Assembly: GCA_900557355.1 (NCBI GenBank)
Contig: USSR01000061.1
Span: forward strand, 1-17,169
Length of the DNA stretch: 17,169 nt
Direction of reading: 5' to 3'
Source of the DNA: an uncultured Bacteroides sp.
Lineage (GTDB): Bacteria; Bacteroidota; Bacteroidia; Bacteroidales; Bacteroidaceae
How positions within the stretch are numbered: position 1 is the stretch's first letter; each line of letters begins with the position of its first letter. The position numbers and the translations under genes are program-made. The notes beneath the pieces were generated by a model. It was given only the letters and a program-made list of their open reading frames with translations. It did no database searches and had not been told where the DNA came from. Shown here piece after piece: positions 1 to 6,638 of the stretch.

Positions 1-646
1 GCGAGTAGCGGCTCAGAAAGCCGAGTAACGTGCCTACCGGGCATATTGTGTTGCACCAGGTACGCCCGTATTTCCATGCCAGAAAACCAATTACCAAAAA
101 CGTCAACAGTCCGATAATAAAGGACGAGATACTCAGGAGAGAAGCATCCACCTGATAGAAGGTATAGTTATTGAAACTTGAAAATATACTTTCCAGCAAA
201 TTGTTTCCTAACATATACACGGGTTTAAACACATTGACCGTCATACGTCCGAAAGCGCTGTAAGGATCGAGCAGACCTAAAATGACCGTAAATCCAAAAA
301 GAAAAGCTATTGCTGTTACACCCAATACTCCCCAACGCAGCATATTCTTGGCAGGCGAATAGCGGAAACGTTTCTTTTTCTTTGCCGTTTTTTTAGAAAT
401 CCAGGTCACTATGTCCTGAAAGATACCCATTGGGCAAATTGTAGAGCAATAGATACGTCCCAATAACAAGGTAATCAGTACCAGTACTACCAGGATGATA
501 AAACTGAGTGACATCAATGCCGGTACAAACTGTATATGCGCCAGTCTGTGGAAACTATTTGGCAATATTTCCGCAAAATCCAGAAAATAAAAAGTTATCA
601 GCCCGAAGATGACAACGGACAGTATAATACGTGCTTTTCTCAACAT
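1..646 (-). CDS. 4Fe-4S binding membrane protein, NapH-like polyferredoxin (C-terminus beyond window)
   Basis: The reading frame opens at the ATG at 646 and stays open for 215 codons to the left edge, so the 3' end is missing. Four hydrophobic stretches can be seen (about residues 6-22, 41-63, 105-127 and 172-192). Two CxxxCP motifs, CSTICP at residues 67-72 and CNTICP at 198-203, each follow a membrane segment. This is the arrangement in NapH/RdxA-type membrane polyferredoxins, where such motifs are linked to quinol oxidation or electron relay. The classical ferredoxin CxxCxxCxxxC clusters would lie in the missing part. A basic loop rich in Lys (about 86-95) fits the cytoplasmic side. It starts 27 nt after the DUF362 gene at 674-1609 on the same strand, so it is probably the last recognised gene of that operon. 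I infer an electron-transfer role; the partner is unknown. Confidence 0.8.
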   Translation of the reverse strand, partial: MLRKARIILSVVIFGLITFYFLDFAEILPNSFHRLAHIQFVPALMSLSFIILVVLVLITLLLGRIYCSTICPMGIFQDIVTWISKKTAKKKKRFRYSPAKNMLRWGVLGVTAIAFLFGFTVILGLLDPYSAFGRMTVNVFKPVYMLGNNLLESIFSSFNNYTFYQVDASLLSISSFIIGLLTFLVIGFLAWKYGRTWCNTICPVGTLLGFLSRYS

Positions 647-673
647 AAGTGTGTATACTTTATATAGCTTGAA

Positions 674-1609
674 TTAAAGCCTGATACGCTTCACATTCAA
701 CTTATCCAAATCCATCGTTCCAATCTTCAATGCCTGCCCGTTAGCAAGGTGAGCTACGCTTTCAAGCGGCATTTCGCGAACTTGGTTAAAGAATTTGGTG
801 GCAGCTGTATCTACAGCCACGATATCTTGTGAAATAAATAATCCTTTGGTCAATACCACATCCGAAGCAGAACGTCCGCGCGGGCCATTCGTTTTCAAAA
901 TGCGATAGGCATCCACTACATTCAGCACTGCTTTCTTATCCATTGTACAGATATCGGCAATACATTGTTGTAAGTCGTTGGAATGGAAGAAACCGCGATC
1001 CCAGACAATACCCATGTGATTCTTCATGGAAATCGTCAGATTGGCACCTCCATGGTTTTTCAGGATGGGTACATTGATCCATACATCACTATTCAGAATG
1101 GCTTCGTGTACCTTGGCACTTTTCATGCGTACACCTTTGGGCAATGAGACTGGTTTGTAGTAGCTTTCCAGATGAGCCGGCATAACCTTGGCACCCGCAG
1201 CTTTGGCAGCTTCTTCAATGCCGCTGTTCTTGTAGCATTTCTGCCAGTCATCACAGGTATGATCAAATACCGTAACCTCCTTGGCACCTGCGGCAAGACA
1301 TTGCTTCACAATTTCCGCAACCAGCTTCGGATTTGTATTACCAGCCAGTTCAGGTACTTTGTCCCAACCGATATTGGGTTTAACCACTACCTTTTGTCCC
1401 GGTTTGATAAACTGCTTCATACCACCCATTTCTGTGATAGCACGCCGGAACATCGCTTCCGGTTCTCCACCCATCACAGCTACCAGATCCACCTTACCAC
1501 CGCCAGCATTTGTCAATTTTTGCGCCAGTATGTCCATTGCTTCGGAACGTTGCACGGTTATCACCGCACCCGTCACCGCCAGAGTCTTTAAGAAATCCCT
1601 TCTATCCAT
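674..1609 (-). CDS. DUF362 domain protein with Tat signal
   Basis: The 311-residue product begins with a twin-arginine signal: RRDFLK at residues 3-8, then a short Ala/Val/Thr-rich hydrophobic stretch to about residue 20. It is therefore likely exported folded. The rest matches the DUF362 family as I know it: a VVVKPN segment near residue 73, an acidic/His DHTCDDW segment near 116-122, and an ILKNHGGANLT segment near 182. No cysteine cluster of ferredoxin type is present, unlike the second DUF362 protein at 2729-3850. It sits between the phosphoribosyltransferase remnant and the NapH-like polyferredoxin, all on the minus strand with short gaps. DUF362 proteins are often found beside Fe-S proteins, but their reaction is not established. 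The family call is good; the function is unknown. Confidence 0.85.
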   Translation of the reverse strand: MDRRDFLKTLAVTGAVITVQRSEAMDILAQKLTNAGGGKVDLVAVMGGEPEAMFRRAITEMGGMKQFIKPGQKVVVKPNIGWDKVPELAGNTNPKLVAEIVKQCLAAGAKEVTVFDHTCDDWQKCYKNSGIEEAAKAAGAKVMPAHLESYYKPVSLPKGVRMKSAKVHEAILNSDVWINVPILKNHGGANLTISMKNHMGIVWDRGFFHSNDLQQCIADICTMDKKAVLNVVDAYRILKTNGPRGRSASDVVLTKGLFISQDIVAVDTAATKFFNQVREMPLESVAHLANGQALKIGTMDLDKLNVKRIRL

Positions 1610-1647
1610 AGGCCCTTCAGATTATTAATCTATTAATTATCAATTGT

Positions 1648-2042
1648 TCATAATATCCACGGGAACTTAAAACACATCTCGTCAAACAAGGCATAATCTG
1701 CCGTACCATTGACTGCGAATGTTTTTATCAGACGTGCCTCTTTCAATAATTCGCACGCCAGACGAATGGTAGATCCTGTCTTAATACGGTCATCTACCAA
1801 TAAAATACTTTTATCTTTAAAATCAAAATCAACCGGAGCGAGCAACTGGGGTGCATCGTACTTCGGATGCTGGTATTCATCCCGCAAATTGATACGTAAC
1901 AGATGCACTTCTTTTTGCAATCGCTGGTTGATGATACCTGCGGGAACGATACCGCCATTAGCAATAGCCACGATCATATCAAAGTCATCGCGGAATTCAA
2001 TTGTCGGAAGCGTTCCAGCACTTCTTCCATTGTTTTTGCCAT
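1648..2042 (-). pseudogene. phosphoribosyltransferase-domain protein, frame broken near its N-terminus
   Basis: The intact part is a 109-codon frame starting at the ATG at 1977. It contains MIVAIANGGIVPAG and the PRPP-binding loop ILLVDDRIKTGST typical of type I phosphoribosyltransferases (two acidic residues then a Thr/Gly/Ser-rich loop). Upstream, a frame from the ATG at 2042 reads MAKTMEEVLERFRQ and is shifted by one base from IEFRDDFD, which continues into the intact frame. One lost A at about 1999-2003 (AAA reduced to AA) would explain it; repaired, the protein is about 131 residues. As it stands, the 5' frame runs 22 codons to a TGA that overlaps the internal ATG as ATGA, so reinitiation could still yield the 109-residue form. 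It lies between the ECF S-component and DUF362 genes, same strand. The substrate is not deducible; a purine-type or regulatory PRTase is possible. An assembly error is an alternative to true decay. Confidence 0.7.
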
Positions 2043-2066
2043 ATTGTTATGGGAGATAGTCTATTA

Positions 2067-2576
2067 TTAAAGTTTGGAAATAGCTTTCAGCAGAGCGTAA
2101 CCACCGAACCACTGGATCAGCATACCCGGAATACCGATACGGAAATCTTGTACGGCGAGGAAAAAGTTACCACATATCGCCCATTCAAAAGCAGTGCCTA
2201 TCACCTGGTAAGCAAGAATCACACTAAGCAATGCAACTAAGGATATTTTCTTTGTATATCGTGCGGCAAATGCAGCAGCTCCTGCAAGCAAACCGGATTT
2301 TATCAGCAATACAGGCAATGCAGCGGCAGCGGGCATACCAAACAGTAAATGATTAATCACCGGAGAAAGTAAAGCCGTAAGCAGTCCTACACGAAAACCG
2401 AATTTATAGGCGGCAATCAGTGTAAAGAAATAGATAGGCAGCAAAGTCGGTCCACCCGCGGGAACCAGATGACAAAGCTGCGGCAATGCTATATTTCCTG
2501 CAATAAATAAGAATGCAAACAAATAGGTCTTCACGTTACTGAACGACAAAGAGTAGAGTTTAGCAGATGTTTCCAT
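2067..2576 (-). CDS. integral membrane protein, probable ECF transporter S component
   Basis: The 169-residue protein is almost wholly hydrophobic, with about five to six membrane segments (roughly residues 15-35, 42-60, 62-82, 85-105, 110-130 and 147-165). The size, the AGGPTLLPIYFFTLIAAYKFG segment after the first membrane helix and the GLLTALLSPVINHLLFG segment resemble substrate-binding S components of energy-coupling-factor vitamin importers. No ATPase or T component is in view, which fits group II ECF systems where S components share a remote energising module. It is the first gene of the minus-strand operon: a -7 box lies at 2626-2633, and the phosphoribosyltransferase frame begins 25 nt after its stop. 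The substrate is unknown. Assignment rests on hydropathy and overall look, not a diagnostic motif. Confidence 0.6.
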   Translation of the reverse strand: METSAKLYSLSFSNVKTYLFAFLFIAGNIALPQLCHLVPAGGPTLLPIYFFTLIAAYKFGFRVGLLTALLSPVINHLLFGMPAAAALPVLLIKSGLLAGAAAFAARYTKKISLVALLSVILAYQVIGTAFEWAICGNFFLAVQDFRIGIPGMLIQWFGGYALLKAISKL

Positions 2577-2625
2577 TATTCAATGATTAGATTTTAATTT
2601 GTTATTATTATGTTTCTTCAAGATA

Positions 2626-2633
2626 CAAAAGTA
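2626..2633 (-). promoter_or_regulatory. Bacteroides-type -7 box for the S-component operon
   Basis: Read on the minus strand this is TACTTTTG, an exact TAnnTTTG match, about 50 nt upstream of the ATG at 2576. No clear -33 TTTG is seen. Confidence 0.5.
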
Positions 2634-2728
2634 GGAGATGAGCGCTCATTTTGTTTGAAGATTTGTCCCAATCCTTACAAGTTTTGTATCGGTATGTTTG
2701 TATTAAGACTCTTTTGGACGGAAAAGGT

Positions 2729-3850
2729 TTAAATCTTCACCAATTCATATTGCATATTGCCCAATCCGATCTTTTCCGCATGGCGTAACCCAGCCAGCCA
2801 GTCCGTATCCGGGTGCATCATGTGGAACTTGTCATGGCCGCACAAATCATCGTGCTCATGTCCGGCAGAAAGGCGGTTACCCGTGTGCAGTATAGGAGCT
2901 TGGATGACCATATCCGCGCATGCTTTATCCAGAGCCACCGGGTCTGTAGAAGCCAGAATACCGAGGTCAGGGACAATGGCGGCGTCATTATGATTCCAAC
3001 AGTCACATTCCGGAGATACATTCATTATAAAACTGATGTGGAAATTGGGCTTATCTTTCACTACGGCCAGTGAATATTCGGCGATTTTGTAGTTTAAGCG
3101 TTCGGACGTATCTTCGTCGCCCATGATGGCGCCATCATACTGGCACAAAGCGACACACTGTCCGCAACCTACGCATTTCGCATAATCTATTTCCGCTTTG
3201 CGTCCTGCATTCAGATGTACGGCGTCGTGTGCACAGTGCTTCACGCAGATATTGCAGCCGATGCAATTTTCTGTATCTATTTTGGGTTGAGAGGCCGAGT
3301 GCAGTTCCAGTTTTCCGGCTACGCTGGCACAACCCATGCCCAGATTCTTTAAAGCTCCGCCAAAGCCGGCTTGTTCGTGTCCCTTAAAGTGGTTCATGCT
3401 GATGATGATATCCGCATCGGCTATGGCAGTGCCAATCTTAGGGGCGGCACAATATTCACCGTTTAAGGGAATTTCCCGGCAATCCGTACCTTTCAAACCA
3501 TCTCCGATGATGACCTGGCATTGGGCGGATATAGGATTATAACCATTTTCCATTGCACTTTGCAGATGATCGACGGCATTGGCACGACGGCCTGAATATA
3601 GTGTGTTACAGTCCGTCAAGAAAGGTTTCGCACCATTGTTCCGCAATAGATTTGCCATGCGAGCCGCATAGTTCGGGCGAAGATAAGCAAGGTTTCCCGG
3701 TTCACCGAAGTGAATCTTGATAGCGACAAAACTGTCTTTTAAGGGTAGTTGTTCAATACCTGCCCGCTTTACCAGGCGCTCCATCTTATCCAGAAGATTG
3801 GAAGTAGGAGAGGTACGCAGGTCTGTGTAGTAGACTTTTGATGTTTCCAT
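2729..3850 (-). CDS. DUF362 domain protein with two [4Fe-4S] ferredoxin motifs
   Basis: The 373-residue protein has an N-terminal DUF362-like part (KIHFGEPGN near residue 45, SMNHFKGHEQAGFGGALKNLG near 151-171). An inserted bacterial-type ferredoxin follows, with cysteines at 196/199/202/206 (CIGCNICVKHC) and 226/229/232/236 (CVGCGQCVALC). The C-terminal part (VSPECDCWNHNDAAIVPDLG, STDPVALDKACADM) is again typical of this family. There is no signal peptide, so it is probably cytoplasmic. It has its own promoter (3878-3885), and the stop lies 96 nt upstream of the S-component operon's promoter, so the two units are probably separate although they share strand and theme. Redox or metallocofactor roles have been suggested for such proteins; none is demonstrated here. 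The length is normal for the family and no residue appears missing. Confidence 0.9.
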   Translation of the reverse strand: METSKVYYTDLRTSPTSNLLDKMERLVKRAGIEQLPLKDSFVAIKIHFGEPGNLAYLRPNYAARMANLLRNNGAKPFLTDCNTLYSGRRANAVDHLQSAMENGYNPISAQCQVIIGDGLKGTDCREIPLNGEYCAAPKIGTAIADADIIISMNHFKGHEQAGFGGALKNLGMGCASVAGKLELHSASQPKIDTENCIGCNICVKHCAHDAVHLNAGRKAEIDYAKCVGCGQCVALCQYDGAIMGDEDTSERLNYKIAEYSLAVVKDKPNFHISFIMNVSPECDCWNHNDAAIVPDLGILASTDPVALDKACADMVIQAPILHTGNRLSAGHEHDDLCGHDKFHMMHPDTDWLAGLRHAEKIGLGNMQYELVKI

Positions 3851-3877
3851 ATTACCTATTTATAGTTATAATATGTG

Positions 3878-3885
3878 CAAAAATA
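3878..3885 (-). promoter_or_regulatory. -7 box for the ferredoxin-DUF362 gene
   Basis: The minus-strand reading is TATTTTTG (TAnnTTTG), 28 nt upstream of the ATG at 3850. Confidence 0.5.
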
Positions 3886-3918
3886 AGAGATATTATCCAT
3901 ATAAATAGGTATAGAAAC

Positions 3919-3949
3919 AAAAAAAGTAGCGAAGTTCTTTCGCTACTTT
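3919..3949 (-). terminator. rho-independent terminator of the HU-like gene
   Basis: The arms 3923-3933 and 3939-3949 form a perfect 11-bp stem (AAAGTAGCGAA and its complement) with a 5-nt loop. On the minus strand the stem is followed by a run of T. It lies 10 nt past the HU-like stop codon. Confidence 0.85.
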
Positions 3950-3958
3950 AATTTGGCA

Positions 3959-4441
3959 TTATCCTAACGGATCATCCTCTATACCACCGTCACCTCCCTG
4001 GCTACCGCCGCTACCGTTACCACCGGAACTGCTTCCATCCGTATAATCTGTATCAATGGGAATGGCGCGGGTTACGCTCATTTCTCCCAAAGTACGTTGG
4101 AAAATCTTCCCTGGAGTGAATACAATACGCTTACGTACTATATTGCTTGCCGTAACACCTTCTGCGGTATCCGCACTTTTGGCCTTAATGGTGGGGCGAA
4201 AGATGCCGAACTCTCCCAATTGAACGCTCTTTCCGTCATCAATATCCTCCGCCATCATATCAACCAGACCGCTGACTACCAAATCTACCACTTTTCGATG
4301 GACTCCGCAAAGTCGACTGACCTTTGCACACGTTTTACTAAAACTCATCTGTCCCGAACGTACAGATTTTGCTACATACTTCTCAGTCTTTGTGTCGTCA
4401 AAGCCAAACACTCTCTTGGTCACTACATACTCTAAAGCCAT
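3959..4441 (-). CDS. HU-like DNA-binding protein with Gly/Ser-rich tail
   Basis: The 160-residue product resembles the long HU variants common in Bacteroides. Residues about 1-125 carry the IHF/HU-like fold: helical FSKTCAKVSRLCGVHRKVVDLVVSGLVDMM, then the strand motif VQLGEFGIFRPTIKAK that corresponds to the HU saddle, then a C-terminal strand VRKRIVFTPGK. From about residue 133 the sequence changes to an acidic Gly/Ser/Asn-rich tail (DGSSSGGNGSGGSQGG) ending in EDDPLG, probably disordered. It is a single-gene unit with its own -7 box at 4508-4515 and a strong terminator. The role is presumably nucleoid-associated or sequence-tolerant DNA bending; no target is evident. The start is the only ATG in a sensible position. 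Confidence 0.88.
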   Translation of the reverse strand: MALEYVVTKRVFGFDDTKTEKYVAKSVRSGQMSFSKTCAKVSRLCGVHRKVVDLVVSGLVDMMAEDIDDGKSVQLGEFGIFRPTIKAKSADTAEGVTASNIVRKRIVFTPGKIFQRTLGEMSVTRAIPIDTDYTDGSSSGGNGSGGSQGGDGGIEDDPLG

Positions 4442-4507
4442 AATAATTAAAGTTTAATAGGTTGAAAAAATAAGGTTTACTGTTGTCATTTGTTTCAGAT
4501 GACTTTG

Positions 4508-4515
4508 CAAAGGTA
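4508..4515 (-). promoter_or_regulatory. -7 box for the HU-like gene
   Basis: The minus-strand reading is TACCTTTG (TAnnTTTG), about 65 nt upstream of the ATG at 4441. The rest of 4442-4671 is AT-rich spacer. An imperfect AAGGG/CCCTT dyad near 4527-4545 is the only other structure, and no convincing terminator for the EamA gene was found. Confidence 0.5.
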
Positions 4516-4671
4516 CTATACGGCACAAGGGAGATTGTCCCCTTTCGGTACCTTTAAACAAATAATTCGGAGGAAAATATTAATATACATTTCTATCTAA
4601 ATAAGAACCAATACTTTACCCCAAATACCGTGCGATTCTTTTTTTATCTTTTTATCGTAAAACCTATATAT

Positions 4672-5562
4672 TCACCTTTTAGATTTATAAACTTTATAAT
4701 AATTCATTATGCAAATAGATGCAAGCATAATCACTATTCCAACAATTTGCAGGGAACCTATTTGCTCTTTCAACACTATTCTTGCACAAATAATGGCAAC
4801 GGGAAGCTCTACAGTCATTAGTATAGAACTGATACCGACACCAATCTTTGAAATGCCGGAGGCAAACAAGGCTGTCGGAACAGTCGTACCCACAACGGCA
4901 AGAAATATAGCCCAACAGAAGAATTTGTCATTTAGATAATCACTTGACAGAATTATTTCACTGTTTATTGAAAATAGACACAATGAAGATCCCATCATTA
5001 TAACCATGCTTTTAGTTTGCCAACGAACACTCTTGCTAACCCGACTGTTGGCTATGATATACACGGTATAAGTGAGTGAAGAGCTTAATGCAAACAGGAC
5101 GCCTTTCATCGAAAACTCCCATGCTTTTGCCCCAAGGATATTTCCAGCCATTATCGTTCCGACCAAGATAAATGAAACAGTAATCAATTCAGGTTTGGAC
5201 GGTTTGCTTTTAAATATAAGCCATTCCAACAACAGGCTGAACCATGTGAACTGCATAAGGATGACGATAGCCAATGATGCCGAGATGTAACTTACGGATT
5301 CATAATAAAAGAAATTTGTTAGTCCGATAGCACTGCCTGTAAAAAGTAAGAATATAAAATTGCCGAAGGTCAACTTACCCTTGATATTCTTTCTTGTGAA
5401 AAAAGCATATATTGCAAGTAATAAGGCGGCGATAAAAGCCTGCCAAAAAGATATTTCAGCGGCATTGAAGCCTTTTGTGTACGATAGTTTCACAAAGGAA
5501 GACATCGTACCATACATGGTTCCACCGAGCAGAACCATGAAAATATATTTCAGATTTTTCAT
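4672..5562 (-). CDS. EamA-family (DMT superfamily) transporter
   Basis: The 296-residue protein shows about ten hydrophobic segments arranged as two EamA repeats of five. The first runs from MVLLGGTMYGTMSSFVKLSY (residue 9 onward) to about 145, the second from SMKGVLFALSSSLTYTVYIIA (about 151 onward) to the C-terminus. The repeat 2 signature GTTVPTALFASGISKIGVG (about 225-243) followed by a membrane segment with VELPVAIICARIVLKEQIG is typical of DMT exporters. It ends in a basic tail (KVYKSKR). Family members move amino acids, nucleosides or other small metabolites; the substrate cannot be read from sequence. The gene is monocistronic and is preceded by a leader of about 200 nt with a short peptide and branched hairpin (5602-5749). 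The -7 box at 5774-5781 is divergent from that of the methyltransferase gene, so the two units share an intergenic control region. Confidence 0.88.
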   Translation of the reverse strand: MKNLKYIFMVLLGGTMYGTMSSFVKLSYTKGFNAAEISFWQAFIAALLLAIYAFFTRKNIKGKLTFGNFIFLLFTGSAIGLTNFFYYESVSYISASLAIVILMQFTWFSLLLEWLIFKSKPSKPELITVSFILVGTIMAGNILGAKAWEFSMKGVLFALSSSLTYTVYIIANSRVSKSVRWQTKSMVIMMGSSLCLFSINSEIILSSDYLNDKFFCWAIFLAVVGTTVPTALFASGISKIGVGISSILMTVELPVAIICARIVLKEQIGSLQIVGIVIMLASICIMNYYKVYKSKR

Positions 5563-5601
5563 TTCAAAGTTGTTTTTATATTAATAAAACCAAAAGATTT
5601 G

Positions 5602-5696
5602 GCTGAACAACCTTGAATAAGGAATAGGTATAATCCTTCTATTCCAATACCCTTGAAAGGTAGGAAAATGATATAAATGGAATCCGGTTGCTCAGC
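5602..5696 (-). promoter_or_regulatory. structured leader RNA: long closing stem with two inner hairpins
   Basis: In the EamA leader transcript, 5686-5696 (GCTGAGCAACC on the minus strand) pairs with 5602-5612 (GGTTGTTCAGC) over 11 bp with one G-U pair. Inside lie a 7-bp hairpin (5621-5627 with 5639-5645) and a small CCTT/AAGG hairpin around 5649-5662, giving a three-way-junction shape. The upstream CCGGT at 5709-5713, inside the leader peptide, can pair with ACCGG at 5684-5688. That pairing would compete with the closing stem. The structure ends about 40 nt before the EamA ATG; no long U-run follows directly, so control at translation is as likely as at termination. A small repeat element with inverted ends is an alternative reading. 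Confidence 0.5.
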
Positions 5697-5698
5697 TT

Positions 5699-5749
5699 TT
5701 AGACTGCTACCGGGGGATTGTTTGTAGTAAACAGGTTATTGTAATACAT
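5699..5749 (-). CDS. putative 16-residue leader peptide of the EamA gene
   Basis: The ATG at 5749 opens a 16-codon frame, MYYNNLFTTNNPPVAV, that stops (TAA) three nt before the closing stem of the leader hairpin. Paired identical residues (YY, NN, TT, NN, PP) and a Pro-Pro near the end are what a ribosome-stalling or codon-sensing leader might show. The last codons overlap the CCGGT segment that can pair with ACCGG downstream. The predicted transcription start from the -7 box at 5774-5781 is about 18 nt upstream of the ATG. No strong ribosome-binding site is visible, which is normal for Bacteroides. This could be chance: a 16-codon frame is not rare. Confidence 0.4.
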   Translation of the reverse strand: MYYNNLFTTNNPPVAV

Positions 5750-5773
5750 CTGTAGTTCTCTTAAGAATATCTG

Positions 5774-5781
5774 CAAAGATA
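5774..5781 (-). promoter_or_regulatory. -7 box for the EamA gene
   Basis: The minus-strand reading is TATCTTTG (TAnnTTTG). It implies a leader of about 205 nt before the ATG at 5562. It lies 24 bp from the divergent methyltransferase -7 box. Confidence 0.55.
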
Positions 5782-5804
5782 GGAAAAAACACGATAAATA
5801 GTAC

Positions 5805-5812
5805 TACCTTTG
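5805..5812 (+). promoter_or_regulatory. -7 box for the methyltransferase pair
   Basis: TACCTTTG matches TAnnTTTG. A start near 5819 would give about 40 nt of leader to the ATG at 5860, or about 83 nt to the ATG at 5902. Confidence 0.5.
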
Positions 5813-5901
5813 TATGTTTAACAGTAAATACTAGTACTCACCAGATATTGAAGAATCAGATGAATAGCAATTAAATTTATGATGCAAATATTTATGATGG
5901 A

Positions 5902-6597
5902 ATGAATACCCATATAGATGATTTGCTATTTTACAAGCGATGGCTGCCTAAAAACAAGTCTGCCTGTATACTTGAACTTTGTTGCGGTACAGGCAGACTT
6001 ACTATTCCGATAGCACAGGAAGGATATGATATCAGCGGGGTAGACTACACTGCTTCTATGCTTGAACAAGCGAAAGTAAAAGCTGCCGGAGCAGGATTAG
6101 AAATAGAATTTATTGAGGCTGACATCAGAATTCTCGATTTAAAGAAGAAATATGACCTTGTCTTTATTCCTTTCAATTCGATCCATCATTTATATCAAAA
6201 TGAAGATTTGTTTAAAGCATTACGTGTGGTTAAAAATCATCTCAAAGCAGGAGGCATATTTTTGTTAGATTGTTTTAATCCCAATATCCAATACATTGTA
6301 GAACATGAAAAAGAGCCAATAGAAATTGCTGAATATACCACCAAAGATGGGAGAGAAGTATTGATAAAGCAGATGATGCGATACGAGAGCAAAACTCAGA
6401 TAAATCGCATAGAATGGCACTATTTCATTAATGGTGAGTTTGATTCTGTTCAAAATTTGGATATGAGGCTATTCTTTCCTCAAGAGTTAGATTCATACCT
6501 GGAATGGAACGGTTTTGAAATTCTTCATAAGTTTGGCAGTTTTGAAGAAGAAACATTTTGTGATTATTCGGAAAAACAGATTTTTGTTTGCCAATGA
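5902..6597 (+). CDS. class I SAM-dependent methyltransferase (first of a pair)
   Basis: The 231-residue protein has the Rossmann methyltransferase motifs: motif I ILELCCGTGR at residues 23-32, the acidic loop GVD at 46-48, and a motif IV-like region (YDLVFIPFNSIHHL, about 84-97) with an Asn-Ser pair. It probably uses S-adenosylmethionine; the substrate is unknown. The frame is open upstream of the ATG to a TAA at 5872-5874, and the intervening codons read IYDANIYDG, which looks like coding sequence. An ATG-AAT-AGC-AAT at 5860-5871 directly precedes that TAA. So the ancestral start may be 5860, with a nonsense change separating it; the present protein would then start at 5902 and lack about 14 residues before motif I. 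It sits 41 nt upstream of the second methyltransferase, likely co-transcribed. Confidence 0.85.
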   Translation: MNTHIDDLLFYKRWLPKNKSACILELCCGTGRLTIPIAQEGYDISGVDYTASMLEQAKVKAAGAGLEIEFIEADIRILDLKKKYDLVFIPFNSIHHLYQNEDLFKALRVVKNHLKAGGIFLLDCFNPNIQYIVEHEKEPIEIAEYTTKDGREVLIKQMMRYESKTQINRIEWHYFINGEFDSVQNLDMRLFFPQELDSYLEWNGFEILHKFGSFEEETFCDYSEKQIFVCQ

Positions 6598-6638
6598 GCT
6601 ATTAATGAATAATATGAAAGAACTATCTACAAGAAAGC

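Noticed and set aside
1172..1628. Two plus-strand frames of 115-139 codons opposite the Tat-DUF362 gene
   Set aside because: They are antisense to a well-supported gene and the translations are His/Cys/Phe-rich with no recognisable family.
5602..5696. MITE or integron attC-type element with 11-bp inverted ends
   Set aside because: No target-site duplication or second copy is seen in the window, and the position in a transporter leader fits an RNA structure better; not fully excluded.
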